NCBI GenBank assembly: GCA_036620675.1 | Contig: JAZHEE010000003.1 | From: Jejubacter sp036620675 | GTDB lineage: Bacteria > Pseudomonadota > Gammaproteobacteria > Enterobacterales > Enterobacteriaceae | Strand: one strand, 5' to 3' | DNA: 64,000 nt | Shown here: positions 51,192 to 61,600 of the stretch, one piece after another | Layout of the letters: every line of letters begins with the position of its first letter | Numbering within the stretch: the stretch's first letter is position 1 | Program-made: the position numbers and the translations under genes | Notes under the pieces: generated by a model | Seen by the model: only the letters and a program-made list of their open reading frames with translations | What the model was told of the DNA's origin: nothing | Databases searched by the model: none

Positions 51192-52550
51192 ATGACTCAA
51201 GAAGTTCCCATCGTGGTCGCCAAATTCGGCGGCACCAGCGTCGCCGACTTTGACGCCATGAACCGCAGCATTGACGTGGTCCTTTCCGACAGCCAGGCAA
51301 GGGTTGTCGTGCTTTCCGCCTCTGCGGGTGTCACCAACCTGCTGGTGGCTCTGGCGGAAGGACTGGAGGCAACCGAGCGCTTCGTCAAGCTCGACGCCAT
51401 TCGTAAAATCCAGTTCGATATCCTGGAACGTCTGCGCCAGCCGAATGTAATCCGCGAAGAGATAGACCGGCTGCTGGAAAATATTACCACTCTGGCCGAA
51501 GCCGCTTCTCTGGCCACATCACCTGCATTGACCGACGAACTGGTTAGTCACGGCGAGCTAATGTCCACTCTGCTTTTCGTTGAAATTCTGCGTGAACGCG
51601 GCGTGGACGCCCAATGGTTTGATGTACGCAAAGTGATGCGCACCAGCGAGCGCTTTGGCCGCGCTGAGCCGGACGTAGCCGCGCTGGCCGAACTGACCCA
51701 GCAACAGTTGGCCCCACGCCTGGCAAAATCGCTCATCGTCACCCAGGGTTTTATCGGCAGCGAGTCAAAGGGGCGAACCACCACGCTGGGCCGCGGCGGA
51801 AGCGACTATACCGCCGCCCTGTTGGGCGAAGCTTTACAGGCCCATCGCGTCGATATCTGGACCGATGTACCCGGGATCTACACCACAGATCCACGTATCG
51901 TACCGACGGCAAAACGCATCGATAAAATCTCTTTTGAAGAGGCGGCTGAAATGGCGACGTTCGGCGCCAAAGTGCTCCATCCGTCTACCCTGCTACCGGC
52001 AGTGCGCCACGATATTCCCGTGTTTGTCGGCTCCAGCAAGGATTCCAAAGCGGGCGGCACCCTGGTCTGTAATAAAACTGACACGCCGCCGCTGTTCCGC
52101 GCCCTGGCGCTGCGCCGCAGCCAGACGCTGCTGACGCTGCACAGCCTGAATATGCTGCACTCCCGCGGTTTCCTGGCCGAAGTATTCAGCATTCTGGCGC
52201 GCCACAGCATCTCGGTGGATCTCATCACCACCTCTGAGGTGAGCGTGGCGCTGACACTGGATACCACCGGCTCCACCTCGACCGGTGATACCCTGCTGAC
52301 CTCCGCGCTGCTGACCGAGCTCTCTTCACTGTGCCGGGTAGAAGTGGAAGAGGATCTGGCGCTCATCGCCCTGATCGGCAACCAACTCTGCCGCTCCGTC
52401 GGCGTCGGCAAAGAGGTGTTCGGCGTACTGGAACCGTTCAACATCCGGATGATCTGCTACGGTGCATCCAGCCATAACCTCTGCTTCCTGGTGCCGGGCA
52501 GCGAAGCCAATCACGCGGTGGAAAAACTGCACAGCAATCTGTTCGAATAA
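51192..52550 (+). CDS. lysC: LysC, lysine-sensitive aspartokinase III
   Basis: Aspartate kinase at the head of lysine and diaminopimelate synthesis, 452 residues (E. coli 449). The kinase domain starts VAKFGGTSVADFDAMNRS. GRGGSDYTAALLGEAL and VPGIYTTDPRIVP bind ATP and aspartate. Two C-terminal ACT domains from about residue 315 (SRGFLAEVFSILARHSISVD) mediate lysine inhibition. Translation is under the upstream lysine riboswitch. Confidence 0.97.
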   Translation: MTQEVPIVVAKFGGTSVADFDAMNRSIDVVLSDSQARVVVLSASAGVTNLLVALAEGLEATERFVKLDAIRKIQFDILERLRQPNVIREEIDRLLENITTLAEAASLATSPALTDELVSHGELMSTLLFVEILRERGVDAQWFDVRKVMRTSERFGRAEPDVAALAELTQQQLAPRLAKSLIVTQGFIGSESKGRTTTLGRGGSDYTAALLGEALQAHRVDIWTDVPGIYTTDPRIVPTAKRIDKISFEEAAEMATFGAKVLHPSTLLPAVRHDIPVFVGSSKDSKAGGTLVCNKTDTPPLFRALALRRSQTLLTLHSLNMLHSRGFLAEVFSILARHSISVDLITTSEVSVALTLDTTGSTSTGDTLLTSALLTELSSLCRVEVEEDLALIALIGNQLCRSVGVGKEVFGVLEPFNIRMICYGASSHNLCFLVPGSEANHAVEKLHSNLFE

Positions 52551-52555
52551 TCGCC

Positions 52556-52583
52556 TGCGGCCGGGCGCCCTGTCCGGCCGCAT
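52556..52583 (+). terminator. GC-rich hairpin after lysC
   Basis: TGCGGCCGG and CCGGCCGCA arms with a 9-base loop. A short T-rich stretch follows but no clean T-run. Confidence 0.55.
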
Positions 52584-52731
52584 CTTAAGTGTCTCTTAAG
52601 ACAACCCCTTTTTAATCCTGTTAATGGCTTAATATATTGAATTCAGGTACCGGCAACGGTTAACGTTATCAATATGTTACCGGGAAAGGCGCCTCATCGC
52701 TGGGTACCACGACGAAACATCAGGTCATGGA

Positions 52732-53394
52732 ATGAGAATATTATTGCTGGAAGACGATCGCCTGATCGGCGACGGAATTAAAAACGGGCTGGAACAATGC
52801 GGCTTCTGTGTAGACTGGTTTTATGAAGGGGAGCAAGGAAAACAGGCATTGCTCCGGGCCCCTTTCGATGCGGTAGTGCTCGATCTGGGGCTTCCTGGCA
52901 TCGACGGTATGGATATTCTGAGCTGGTGGCGCCGCCAGCATCTGGATACGCCGGTGCTGATTCTCACCGCCCGCGATGCCCTGGAACAGCGGCTTCAGGG
53001 GCTTAACGCCGGTGCCGACGACTATATGGGCAAGCCCTTTGCGCTGTCGGAACTGGTGGCACGACTACACGCGCTGATCCGCCGCAGCCATGCCCGCAGC
53101 ACGCCACTGCTGACCCATCGCCATGTCACTTTCGATCCCCATACCCGCATCGCCACCAGCCACGGCGAGCCTATCGTCCTCACCGTACGGGAACAGGCCC
53201 TACTGGAGCTGTTGCTGCTAAACAAAAAGCGCGTGATGTCGCGTCAATTGCTGGAAGAAAAGCTCTATAGCTGGGAGCACGAAGTAGGCAGCAACGCCAT
53301 TGAAGTGCATATCCACCACCTGCGTCGCAAACTCGGCAATGACTTTATTCGCACCGAGCGTGGTCTGGGCTACTATCTGGGGAACGATGCATGA
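52732..53394 (+). CDS. QseB-type response regulator
   Basis: OmpR-family response regulator of 220 residues resembling QseB/PmrA. The receiver domain has acidic residues at 8-9, phosphoacceptor D51 in VVLDLGLPG, and K103 in the GKPFA motif. The C-terminal winged helix contains EVGSNAIEVHIHHLRRKLG, the same block as in QseB. Its stop overlaps the sensor kinase start (ATGA). QseB is normally elsewhere in the chromosome, so this is probably a paralogue; I give no symbol. Confidence 0.9.
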   Translation: MRILLLEDDRLIGDGIKNGLEQCGFCVDWFYEGEQGKQALLRAPFDAVVLDLGLPGIDGMDILSWWRRQHLDTPVLILTARDALEQRLQGLNAGADDYMGKPFALSELVARLHALIRRSHARSTPLLTHRHVTFDPHTRIATSHGEPIVLTVREQALLELLLLNKKRVMSRQLLEEKLYSWEHEVGSNAIEVHIHHLRRKLGNDFIRTERGLGYYLGNDA

Positions 53395-54761
53395 AGAATC
53401 TTAGCCTGAGCAGCCGCCTGCTGATTTATATTCTGCTCATCGCCTCGCTAATTTGGGGCGCCGCCAGCATAGCCGCCTGGATTCAGACCCGCTCGGCCAT
53501 CGACGAAGTATTCGATACCCAGCAGTTGCTGTTCGCCAAGCGGCTGGCGTCGGCCAATCTGAGTGAACTGACCGTCGATGAAGTTCCCGATCGCTCCCTG
53601 CCTAAAACTCGTAATCTGATTGGCGACGGCGATGCCGGCGATCAGGACGACGACGCCCTGGGATTCGCGATCTTCAACGAACGCGGCGAACTGCTGCTTA
53701 GCGATAACGACCACGGCAATGATTTTGGCTACAGCAAACGCAGCGGCTTTATCAATAAGCGGCTGGAAGGCGATGATGACGAAGAGTGGCGTATTCTCTA
53801 CACCACCACGCCGGACGAACGCTACACCATCGCCGTCGGCCAGGAGCGTGATTACCGCGACGATCTGGTCAGCGCCATCGTCACCGGCCAGCTCTGGCCC
53901 TGGCTACTGGGGCTGCCGCTGATGATGGCGCTAACGGTGTGGATCGTCCGTCGCGAGCTGATGTCACTGCGCCAGACCGCTCAGATACTCACTGACCGTA
54001 GCCCTGACGATGCCACGCCGCTGGAAGAGAACGGTGTCCCCAGGGAGGCGCGCCCGCTGGTTAGCGCCCTGAATGCGTTATTTGTCCGCGTCAGCGGCAT
54101 GCTGGAGCACGAGCGACAATTCACCGCCGATGCCGCCCACGAACTGCGTAGCCCGCTGACGGCCCTGCGTATTCAAAGCGAAGTGGCGCTACTGGCGGAA
54201 GAAGATCGCACCACCCGGGATCGGGCGCTGAATAACCTGATCGTCGGGATCGACAGAACCTCCCGACTGGTCGATCAGCTGCTGGCACTCTCCAGGCTGG
54301 ACGCGACTTCCTCGTTGATGAACGACGCCACGCATCTCGACTGGCGAGAGCTGGCGGACGAAGTGGTCGCCGAATCCCTGCCGGTGGCGCAGCGTAAGGC
54401 GATTGCGTTGAGCGCTATCGTCGAATCGCCGCCGCAGCCCATTAAAGGCAACCGGCTGCTGCTGAAAATGCTGCTCGCCAATCTGGTCAACAACGCCCTG
54501 CGCTACACCCCGGAACAGGGTACGGTGGAAATAATCCTGCGCCACAACGGCGTCAGCGTGACGGACAACGGCCCCGGCGTTATGCCCAGCCATCTGTCGC
54601 GTCTGGGAGAACGCTTCTTCCGCCCTCCCGGCTCGCAGGAAAACGGCAGCGGCCTGGGGCTATCCATTGTGAAACGCATCGCACGCCTGCACGGGCTAAA
54701 TACCTGCTGGCGCAATCGTCCGGAAGGCGGATTCCAGGTCAATCTGAATCCGGTTGAATAA
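53391..54761 (+). CDS. QseC-type sensor histidine kinase
   Basis: Membrane sensor kinase of 456 residues, similar throughout to QseC. TM1 is at about 10-31, a periplasmic domain spans to about 160, and TM2 is at about 165-187, followed by HAMP. The phospho-accepting H250 lies in FTADAAHELRSPLTALR. The ATPase has NLVNNALRYTP (N box), DNGPGV and GSGLGLSIVKRIARLHG. The periplasmic domain carries two acidic clusters, GDGDAGDQDDD (79-88) and GDDDEE (127-132), suggesting cation or cationic-peptide sensing; that is inference. Confidence 0.9.
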   Translation: MKNLSLSSRLLIYILLIASLIWGAASIAAWIQTRSAIDEVFDTQQLLFAKRLASANLSELTVDEVPDRSLPKTRNLIGDGDAGDQDDDALGFAIFNERGELLLSDNDHGNDFGYSKRSGFINKRLEGDDDEEWRILYTTTPDERYTIAVGQERDYRDDLVSAIVTGQLWPWLLGLPLMMALTVWIVRRELMSLRQTAQILTDRSPDDATPLEENGVPREARPLVSALNALFVRVSGMLEHERQFTADAAHELRSPLTALRIQSEVALLAEEDRTTRDRALNNLIVGIDRTSRLVDQLLALSRLDATSSLMNDATHLDWRELADEVVAESLPVAQRKAIALSAIVESPPQPIKGNRLLLKMLLANLVNNALRYTPEQGTVEIILRHNGVSVTDNGPGVMPSHLSRLGERFFRPPGSQENGSGLGLSIVKRIARLHGLNTCWRNRPEGGFQVNLNPVE

Positions 54762-54797
54762 GGCATTTCCCGCAAGCGAAAAAAAATTATACTGAGA

Positions 54798-54822
54798 AGC
54801 CGGGCACGACCCGGCTTTTTTA
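54798..54822 (+). terminator. Terminator after the two-component operon
   Basis: AGCCGGG-CACGA-CCCGGCT followed by a T-run. Confidence 0.9.
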
Positions 54823-54863
54823 TAACCACAAAGACACAACACAACTTTGCAAGGATACTCGCC

Positions 54864-55799
54864 ATGCTCGCGACCGTAACCCGGCTGTTCCCGCTCTGGG
54901 CGCTGCTGCTCTCTGTGCTGGCTTACGCCAGGCCCGCCACGTTCATTCCTATCGGCCCCTGGGTCAGTCCGCTGTTAATGCTGATTATGTTCGGCATGGG
55001 CGTACACCTGAAGCTGGACGATTTTCGTCGGGTACTGTCGCGCCCGGCGCCGGTGGCGGCCGGTATTTTTCTGCACTATCTGCTGATGCCGCTGGCCGCC
55101 TGGCTGCTGGCTATGCTGTTTCATATGCCGCCAGACCTTGCCGCCGGTATGGTGCTGGTCGGTAGCGTTGCCAGTGGTACCGCCTCTAACGTAATGATTT
55201 ATCTGGCGAAAGGCGATGTAGCGCTTTCAGTAACGATTTCAGCCATTTCCACGCTGGTGGGCGTATTCGCCACTCCGCTGCTGACCCGGCTGTATGTGGA
55301 TGCCAATATTCAGGTGGATGTTATGGGCATGCTGTTCAGCATTCTGCAAATCGTGGTGATTCCTATTGGGCTGGGGCTGGTGGTACATCATCTGTTTCCG
55401 CGACTGGTAAAACGCCTGGAGTCGATACTGCCCGCATTTTCGATGGTCTGCATTCTGGCCATTATCAGCGCCGTGGTGGCAGGTTCGGCTACCAATATCG
55501 CCACCGTAGGGCCTGTGGTCATTCTGGCGGTGATTCTGCATAACGCGATCGGCCTGCTGGGCGGGTACTGGGGGGGACGCCTGTTCGGCTTCGACGAGTC
55601 CACCTGCCGTACCCTGGCGATTGAGGTAGGCATGCAGAACTCCGGGCTGGCCGCCGCGCTGGGCAAAATTTATTTCTCACCCCTTGCCGCGCTGCCGGGT
55701 GCGCTGTTTTCGGTCTGGCACAACCTGTCCGGCTCGCTACTGGCGGGCTACTGGTCCGGTAAACCGGTACGGAAAGCAGACCGACAGAAGCGTCGTTAA
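54864..55799 (+). CDS. PanS-like bile acid:sodium symporter family carrier
   Basis: Carrier of 311 residues in the bile acid:sodium symporter (BASS) superfamily, with about nine to ten spans. Family blocks are MFGMGVHLKLDDFRRVL, VGSVASGTASNVMIYLAKGD (cation-site region) and EVGMQNSGLAAALGKIYF. It resembles enteric PanS, which takes up ketopantoate, but that substrate is inference. AAGGAT lies before the ATG at 54864. Confidence 0.82.
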   Translation: MLATVTRLFPLWALLLSVLAYARPATFIPIGPWVSPLLMLIMFGMGVHLKLDDFRRVLSRPAPVAAGIFLHYLLMPLAAWLLAMLFHMPPDLAAGMVLVGSVASGTASNVMIYLAKGDVALSVTISAISTLVGVFATPLLTRLYVDANIQVDVMGMLFSILQIVVIPIGLGLVVHHLFPRLVKRLESILPAFSMVCILAIISAVVAGSATNIATVGPVVILAVILHNAIGLLGGYWGGRLFGFDESTCRTLAIEVGMQNSGLAAALGKIYFSPLAALPGALFSVWHNLSGSLLAGYWSGKPVRKADRQKRR

Positions 55800-55978
55800 C
55801 GCATCTGAATCCATTCTTTTCCTGTGCCCATATTCGTATGGGTACAGCCCCTCTCGCTCTTGTCATCTCACTTAATTTTCGCCGCGTTAAAAGAGTGCAA
55901 TACCACTCACAATATCTCCCTGAAATGGCGGGTACGCTATCGCTTCCCGATCCCACTGAATAACAACTTATTTTAATT

Positions 55979-56875
55979 ATGAAAAAATACCTATCGTTAC
56001 TGGTGATGAGCCTTTTATCTTCAGCCGCGTTCGCAGCCCAACCCCTGGCAGGCAATGAAATTCTTACGGTACAAAAAGGCGGTGTGCCCAATAAAGCCTA
56101 CACGCAGAACAAGCCAACGCTCAAGGTCGCGACTTACAATATTGGCAAGAATGAAGCATCTGACGATGTTTCTGATTTTACCGCCTTAAATACCGCCATC
56201 AGGAAAATAGATGCAGATGTGATTGCCGTTCCCGAAGTGGATAATAAAACGGGAAGAAGTAAAAAAATCGATCAGCTAAAGGCCATTGCCGATGCCAATA
56301 ATCTCTATTATGCCTTCGGCAAAGCGCTTGATTTTGACGGCGGTGAGTATGGAGTTGGGCTGTTATCCAGATACAAAATCCATCACGCCCAGACAATCAA
56401 ACTGGCTTCCGGGAAAGCCGAGCAGCGCGTAGTCTTGCTGGCTCAGATAGAGAAACCGGGGTTCGAAACGCCCGTCATTATGATGGTGACTCATCTGGAC
56501 TGGCAGAAGGATCCGGAAGTTCGCCTGCAACAGGTTCGTCATATCCTTGACGTTACCATTGGCGATGCCCCATCCGACTTTAAAGATATCGCTTCTTCAA
56601 TCAAGATACTGGCGGGTGATTTCAACTCAACCCGTAATGAGCAGCCCGTCAGGGAACTGGAATATTTCTGGAATCTGGTTGACCAAAAAGGTGCCGATAC
56701 CCGTTCCTGGCCCGCCATTAACCCCGCTATCGATATCGATCATATTTTTACCTTTAAGGGACAGAAGTGGAACGTAAAAAGCCTGGAAGTGCCCCATAAC
56801 AGCCCATCCTTTAACTGGTCTTCCGCAAGCGATCACCTTCCGGTTATTGCCGAACTGGAATTAACCGAACAATAA
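55979..56875 (+). CDS. Secreted endonuclease/exonuclease/phosphatase-family protein
   Basis: Predicted periplasmic or secreted hydrolase of 298 residues in the EEP (DNase-I-like) superfamily. Signal peptide: MKKYLSLLVMSLLSSAAFA. Metal and catalytic motifs are present in order: KVATYNIGKNE, VIAVPEVDN (metal Glu), VTHLDWQK, LAGDFNSTRN, IDIDHIF and SDHLPVIAEL. The substrate could be nucleic acid, phospholipid or inositol phosphate. The gene is AT-rich and lacks an obvious Shine-Dalgarno before its ATG, so it is likely acquired and perhaps poorly translated. Confidence 0.85.
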   Translation: MKKYLSLLVMSLLSSAAFAAQPLAGNEILTVQKGGVPNKAYTQNKPTLKVATYNIGKNEASDDVSDFTALNTAIRKIDADVIAVPEVDNKTGRSKKIDQLKAIADANNLYYAFGKALDFDGGEYGVGLLSRYKIHHAQTIKLASGKAEQRVVLLAQIEKPGFETPVIMMVTHLDWQKDPEVRLQQVRHILDVTIGDAPSDFKDIASSIKILAGDFNSTRNEQPVRELEYFWNLVDQKGADTRSWPAINPAIDIDHIFTFKGQKWNVKSLEVPHNSPSFNWSSASDHLPVIAELELTEQ

Positions 56876-56888
56876 TCCATCACAGACA

Positions 56889-56914
56889 ACGGGCCCCTAA
56901 GGGCCCGTTTTATT
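56889..56914. terminator. Bidirectional terminator before the yjbB end
   Basis: ACGGGCCC-CTAA-GGGCCCGT followed by TTTTATT, between converging genes. Confidence 0.88.
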
Positions 56915-58550
56915 AGTAGCTGTCACGCGCTTCATCATCGTCATCATCGGGCTGTTCCAGCACGCTGTAGGCAACGGCGCAAAACAGCGAATTCAGGCGC
57001 TTCATATCCCCCAGCAGCCCCAAGTGTAGCGAGCTGGTTTCAATGCTCTGTACGTTCTGCTGATGCAGACGATCCACGTGCGCATGCGCATAGCGACGGT
57101 TCATGATCCGGAAACGGTGTTTACTGCGCCGCAAACGACGAGCGCTGGCCACATCTTCGGAAAAGAAAACCGACAGCGCCAGCCGCAGGTTCGCCAGCAG
57201 CAGCTGAAGCAGGTTATCCAGCTCTTCCAGTCCTTCAGGCGAGAAAGCGCGGCGAGCCTCCAGCGACTTATGCGCTACTTCGCTACCCATGCGTTCGATA
57301 ATATCGGCTGCCTGCTGCAGGTTCAGGGAGGTTTCGATAATCTCCGCCCAGCGTCGGGAATCCCCTTCCGCCAGATCGTCCTTAGGCATCCGCGCCAGAT
57401 AGAGTTTGATGGCGGTATGCAGCACATCCACATCATCCGCCATCTTACGCAGCGCTTTCTCTTCCCGCACCTCGCCGTGCATCACCTTGTTCCAGCCTTC
57501 CAGCATCTGCTCCAGGGCATCGCCCATTCGCAGCACCTCCCGGGCGGCGTTCGCCAGCCCCAGGGCCGGGGTATCCAGCACGCTGGGATCCAGGTGCTTC
57601 GGTTTCATACGGGTATCCACCTCCGGCGCTTCGCTGATAATGCGCCGACAGAAGCGCGCCATCGGTTCCGCGAAGGGCACCATCGCCAGACAGCGGATCA
57701 GGTTGTAGAAAACGTGGAAGTAGATAACCAGCTCCGATTCTGAAAGCGGTAACTTCTGCATCCCGTCCGCCAGCAGATGGACGAATGGCAGCACCACCAG
57801 GCTGCCAATCAGTTTGAACAACAGGCTGCCCAGGGCCACTCGCCGTGCGGCGGCGCTGGCCGTACCGTTATTAATCATCGCCAGCAAACCAGATCCCAGG
57901 TTGGCGCCGATCACCAGGCAAAGCGCCACATCGAAGGCGATCACACCGGTGGCGGTCAGGGTGGCGGTCAGCAATACCGCCGCCAGGCTGGAGTAACTGA
58001 TAATGGCGAAGACTGCTCCAATCAACGCATCCAGCATAATATCGCCGGTCAGGGAGGCGAAAATTACCTTCACGCCGGAAGCCTGGGTAATAGGGGTTAC
58101 CGCCTGAACGATAAGCTCCAGCGCCAGCAGAATCAGCCCCAGACCGATACCGACGCGGCCCAGTTGCCCGGCCCTGCTCTGTTTACGGCTGAGGAAGAAG
58201 ATAACGCCAATGAAAATCAGCAGCGGCGACAGCCAGGAGAGGTCGAAGGTCAGAATACGCGCCATCAGCGCGGTCCCCACGTCGGCGCCCAGCACAATCA
58301 CCAGCGCCGGCGTCAGCGCCACCAGATCCTGGGCGACGAATGAAGTCACCAGCATGGTAGTGGCGTTGCTGCTCTGAACCAGCGCGGTCACGCCAATACC
58401 GGCGCAGAAGGCGAGCGGTTTCTTTTCTACGCTGTTGCTTAGTACGCTACGCAATCGCGCGCCAAAAACGCGCATCACGCCGGTACGCACGATATGCGTT
58501 CCCCACACCAGCAGGGCCACGGCAGAAAGCAGGTGTAAAAGCGTTAGCAC
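56913..58550 (-). CDS. yjbB: YjbB, Na+/phosphate cotransporter family protein
   Basis: Member of the Na/Pi cotransporter II family, 545 residues (E. coli 543), implicated in phosphate export in E. coli. Two inverted membrane repeats carry the family motif, ALVQSSNATTMLV near residue 56 and AIISYSSLAAVLLTA near 190. The C-terminal 220 residues form a PhoU-like helical domain (from about 340) ending in an acidic tail (PDDDDDEARDSY). Confidence 0.95.
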   Translation of the reverse strand: MLTLLHLLSAVALLVWGTHIVRTGVMRVFGARLRSVLSNSVEKKPLAFCAGIGVTALVQSSNATTMLVTSFVAQDLVALTPALVIVLGADVGTALMARILTFDLSWLSPLLIFIGVIFFLSRKQSRAGQLGRVGIGLGLILLALELIVQAVTPITQASGVKVIFASLTGDIMLDALIGAVFAIISYSSLAAVLLTATLTATGVIAFDVALCLVIGANLGSGLLAMINNGTASAAARRVALGSLLFKLIGSLVVLPFVHLLADGMQKLPLSESELVIYFHVFYNLIRCLAMVPFAEPMARFCRRIISEAPEVDTRMKPKHLDPSVLDTPALGLANAAREVLRMGDALEQMLEGWNKVMHGEVREEKALRKMADDVDVLHTAIKLYLARMPKDDLAEGDSRRWAEIIETSLNLQQAADIIERMGSEVAHKSLEARRAFSPEGLEELDNLLQLLLANLRLALSVFFSEDVASARRLRRSKHRFRIMNRRYAHAHVDRLHQQNVQSIETSSLHLGLLGDMKRLNSLFCAVAYSVLEQPDDDDDEARDSY

Positions 58551-58628
58551 AAGGTCTCCTTATCGTTTTTGTTTTCCCTGGACTTCCTTATGGAAGTAAG
58601 TAGTAGAGTATAAAAGATAAAAGAGAGG

Positions 58629-58647
58629 GGGCGCCGTAACGGCGCCC
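58629..58647 (-). terminator. metH terminator
   Basis: GGGCGCC-GTTAC-GGCGCCC, followed on the leftward strand by CCCTCTCTTTTATCTTTT. Confidence 0.78.
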
Positions 58648-58681
58648 AACAGAATGTAAACAAAAATGGCGTTTTAACGAC

Positions 58682-61600
58682 TTATTTGGGCTCGTAGCCC
58701 AGGTTCGGGGCCAGCCAGCGTTCCACCTCCGCCACGCTCATCCCCTTACGCCTGGCGTAATCTTCCACCTGATCGCGCTGAATCTGCGCAACGGCGAAGT
58801 ATTTGCTCGCCGGATGGCTGAAATACCAGCCCGCCACCGAAGCACCGGGCCACATGGCAAAGGACTCCGTCAGCTTCATTCCGGTATGCTTTTCGGCATT
58901 CAACAACGTCCAGATAGCCGCTTTTTCGGTATGTTCCGGACAGGCTGGATAACCTGGTGCCGGGCGAATCCCCTGGTAGTTTTCGCGAATCAACTCTTCA
59001 TTGCTCAGGTTTTCAGTGGCGGCATAGCCCCAGTAAACCTTACGCACCCGCTCGTGCAGATATTCAGCGAAGGCCTCAGCCAGACGATCGGCCACCGCTT
59101 TGACCATGATCTTGTTGTAATCATCGTGCTGAACGTCGAAAGCATCCGCCAGCGCGTCCTCCTCCAGCCCGCCAGTCACGGCGAAAGCGCCGATGTAGTC
59201 TTCTTTGCCGCTCAGCTTCGGCGCCACGAAATCCGCCAGGCAGTAATTAGCAAACCCGACCTTTTCGGTTTGCTGACGCAAATGATGGCTGACTGCCAGA
59301 ACCTGAGTACGGCTTTCATCGCGGTAGATTTCGATGTCGTCACCAACCCGGTTCGCCGGGAACAGACCGAACACGCCGCGCGGCGTCAGGGAGCCTTCGG
59401 CGCTAAGGCGATCCAGCATCGCGTTGGCATCGTTAAACAGGCGCTTCGCTTCAACGCCGACTACCTCATCTTCCAGGATGCGCGGGTACTTGCCCGCCAG
59501 CGACCAGGTCAGGAAGAAAGGCGTCCAGTCGATGTAATTACGCAGGGTTTCTATGCTGGCGCTCACCTCCTGTACTCCGGGACGATGGGGCACGGGCGGC
59601 GTGTAACTTTCCCAGTCGAAAGCCAGATCGTTTTCCCGGGCCGCATGCAGCGCCACCGGCGGTGTACGCGGCTTCTTGCGGGCATGCTGGGCGCGCACCG
59701 TTTCGTACTCTTTACGGGTTCGAGCCACAAAGTCGTCATACTGACTTTCCGACAGCAGCGAAGAGACCACCCCCACCGTGCGCGAGGCGTTCTGTACATA
59801 CACCGTCGGCCCGCTGTAGTTCTGTTCGATCTTCACCGCCGTATGAGCTTTCGAGGTGGTGGCGCCGCCAATCAGTAGCGGTAGCGTGAAGCCCTGGCGC
59901 TCCATCTCTTTGGCGACATGCACCATTTCATCCAGCGACGGGGTAATCAGGCCGGACAAACCAATAATATCGGCATTCTCTTCCCGGGCGGTCTTCAGAA
60001 TCTTTTCACAGGGCACCATGACCCCGAGATCGATAATTTCATAGTTGTTGCACTGCAACACCACTCCCACGATGTTTTTACCGATATCGTGAACGTCTCC
60101 TTTCACGGTCGCCAGCACAATCTTACCGTTACTTTTACCCTTCTCTTTACTGGCCTGGATATAGGGCTCCAGATACGCCACCGCCTGCTTCATGACGCGC
60201 GCAGACTTCACTACCTGAGGCAGGAACATCTTGCCGTCGCCGAACAGATCGCCGACTACGTTCATACCGTCCATCAGCGGACCTTCGATAACCTCGATAG
60301 GCTTACTCGCCCGCTGTCTGGCCTCTTCAGTATCCGGGATGATGAACTCGGTAATCCCTTTCACCAGCGCGTACTCAAGGCGTTTTTCCACATCCCAACT
60401 GCGCCATTCGGCTTGCTGAACGCTATCCGCCTCGCTGCTTTTAGCGCCGCGATATTTCTCCGCCAGTTCCAGCAGACGCTCGGTGGCGTCATTGCGGCGG
60501 TTAAGAATTACATCTTCCACCGCATCGCGCAGCTCACCAGGAAGGTCGTCATAAATCGCCAGTTGCCCGGCGTTAACGATCCCCATACGCAGGCCATTTC
60601 GAATAGCGTAATAGAGGAAAACCGCGTGAATGGCTTCACGTACCGGATCGTTGCCGCGAAATGAGAAGGAAACGTTAGACACGCCTCCGGAGATCAGCGC
60701 ATAAGGCAGTTCACGACGGATATCCTCGCAGGCGCCAATAAAATCGAGCGCATAGTTGTTGTGTTCATCGATGCCGGTGGCAACGGCAAAGATATTGGGG
60801 TCGAAGATAATATCTTCCGGCGGGAAGCCGACCTGCTCGGTCAGTATGCGGTATGCGCGGCGGCAGATCTCAATCTTACGCGCCCGGGTATCGGCCTGGC
60901 CCTCTTCGTCGAACGCCATCACCACCACTGCGGCGCCGTATCGACGTACCAGCTTCGCATGCTGGATAAACGCCTCTTCCCCCTCTTTCATCGAAATAGA
61001 GTTCACGATACCTTTACCCTGGATACACTTAAGCCCCTTTTCGATGACCTCCCATTTGGAAGAGTCGATCATAACGGGAACCCGGGCAATATCCGGCTCA
61101 CCGGCGATCAGATTGAGGAAACGCACCATCGCCGCTTCAGCGTCAAGCATCCCCTCATCCATATTGATATCGATAATCTGGGCGCCGTTTTCCACCTGCT
61201 GGCGCGCCACATCCAGCGCTTCGTTATACTGCTCTTCTTTAATCAACCGCTTAAAGCGCGCCGAACCGGTAACGTTGGTGCGTTCGCCGACGTTCACAAA
61301 CAGACTGTCGTCGGTAATATTGAGCGGTTCAAGACCAGAAAGGCGGCAGGCGACCGGTAGCCGGGGCAGCTGGCGTGGGGCGATGCCATCCACCGCCTGA
61401 CGCATAGCCGCGATATGCTCCGGCGTAGTGCCGCAGCAGCCGCCGACAATATTCAGGAAACCGGACTCCGCCCATTCGCGGATCTGCTCGGCCATGATCT
61501 GAGCATCGAGATCGTATTCACCAAAGGCATTGGGCAGCCCGGCGTTGGGGTGGGCGCTGACGTAACATTCTGCCACCCGGGAGAGTTCGGCCACGTACTG

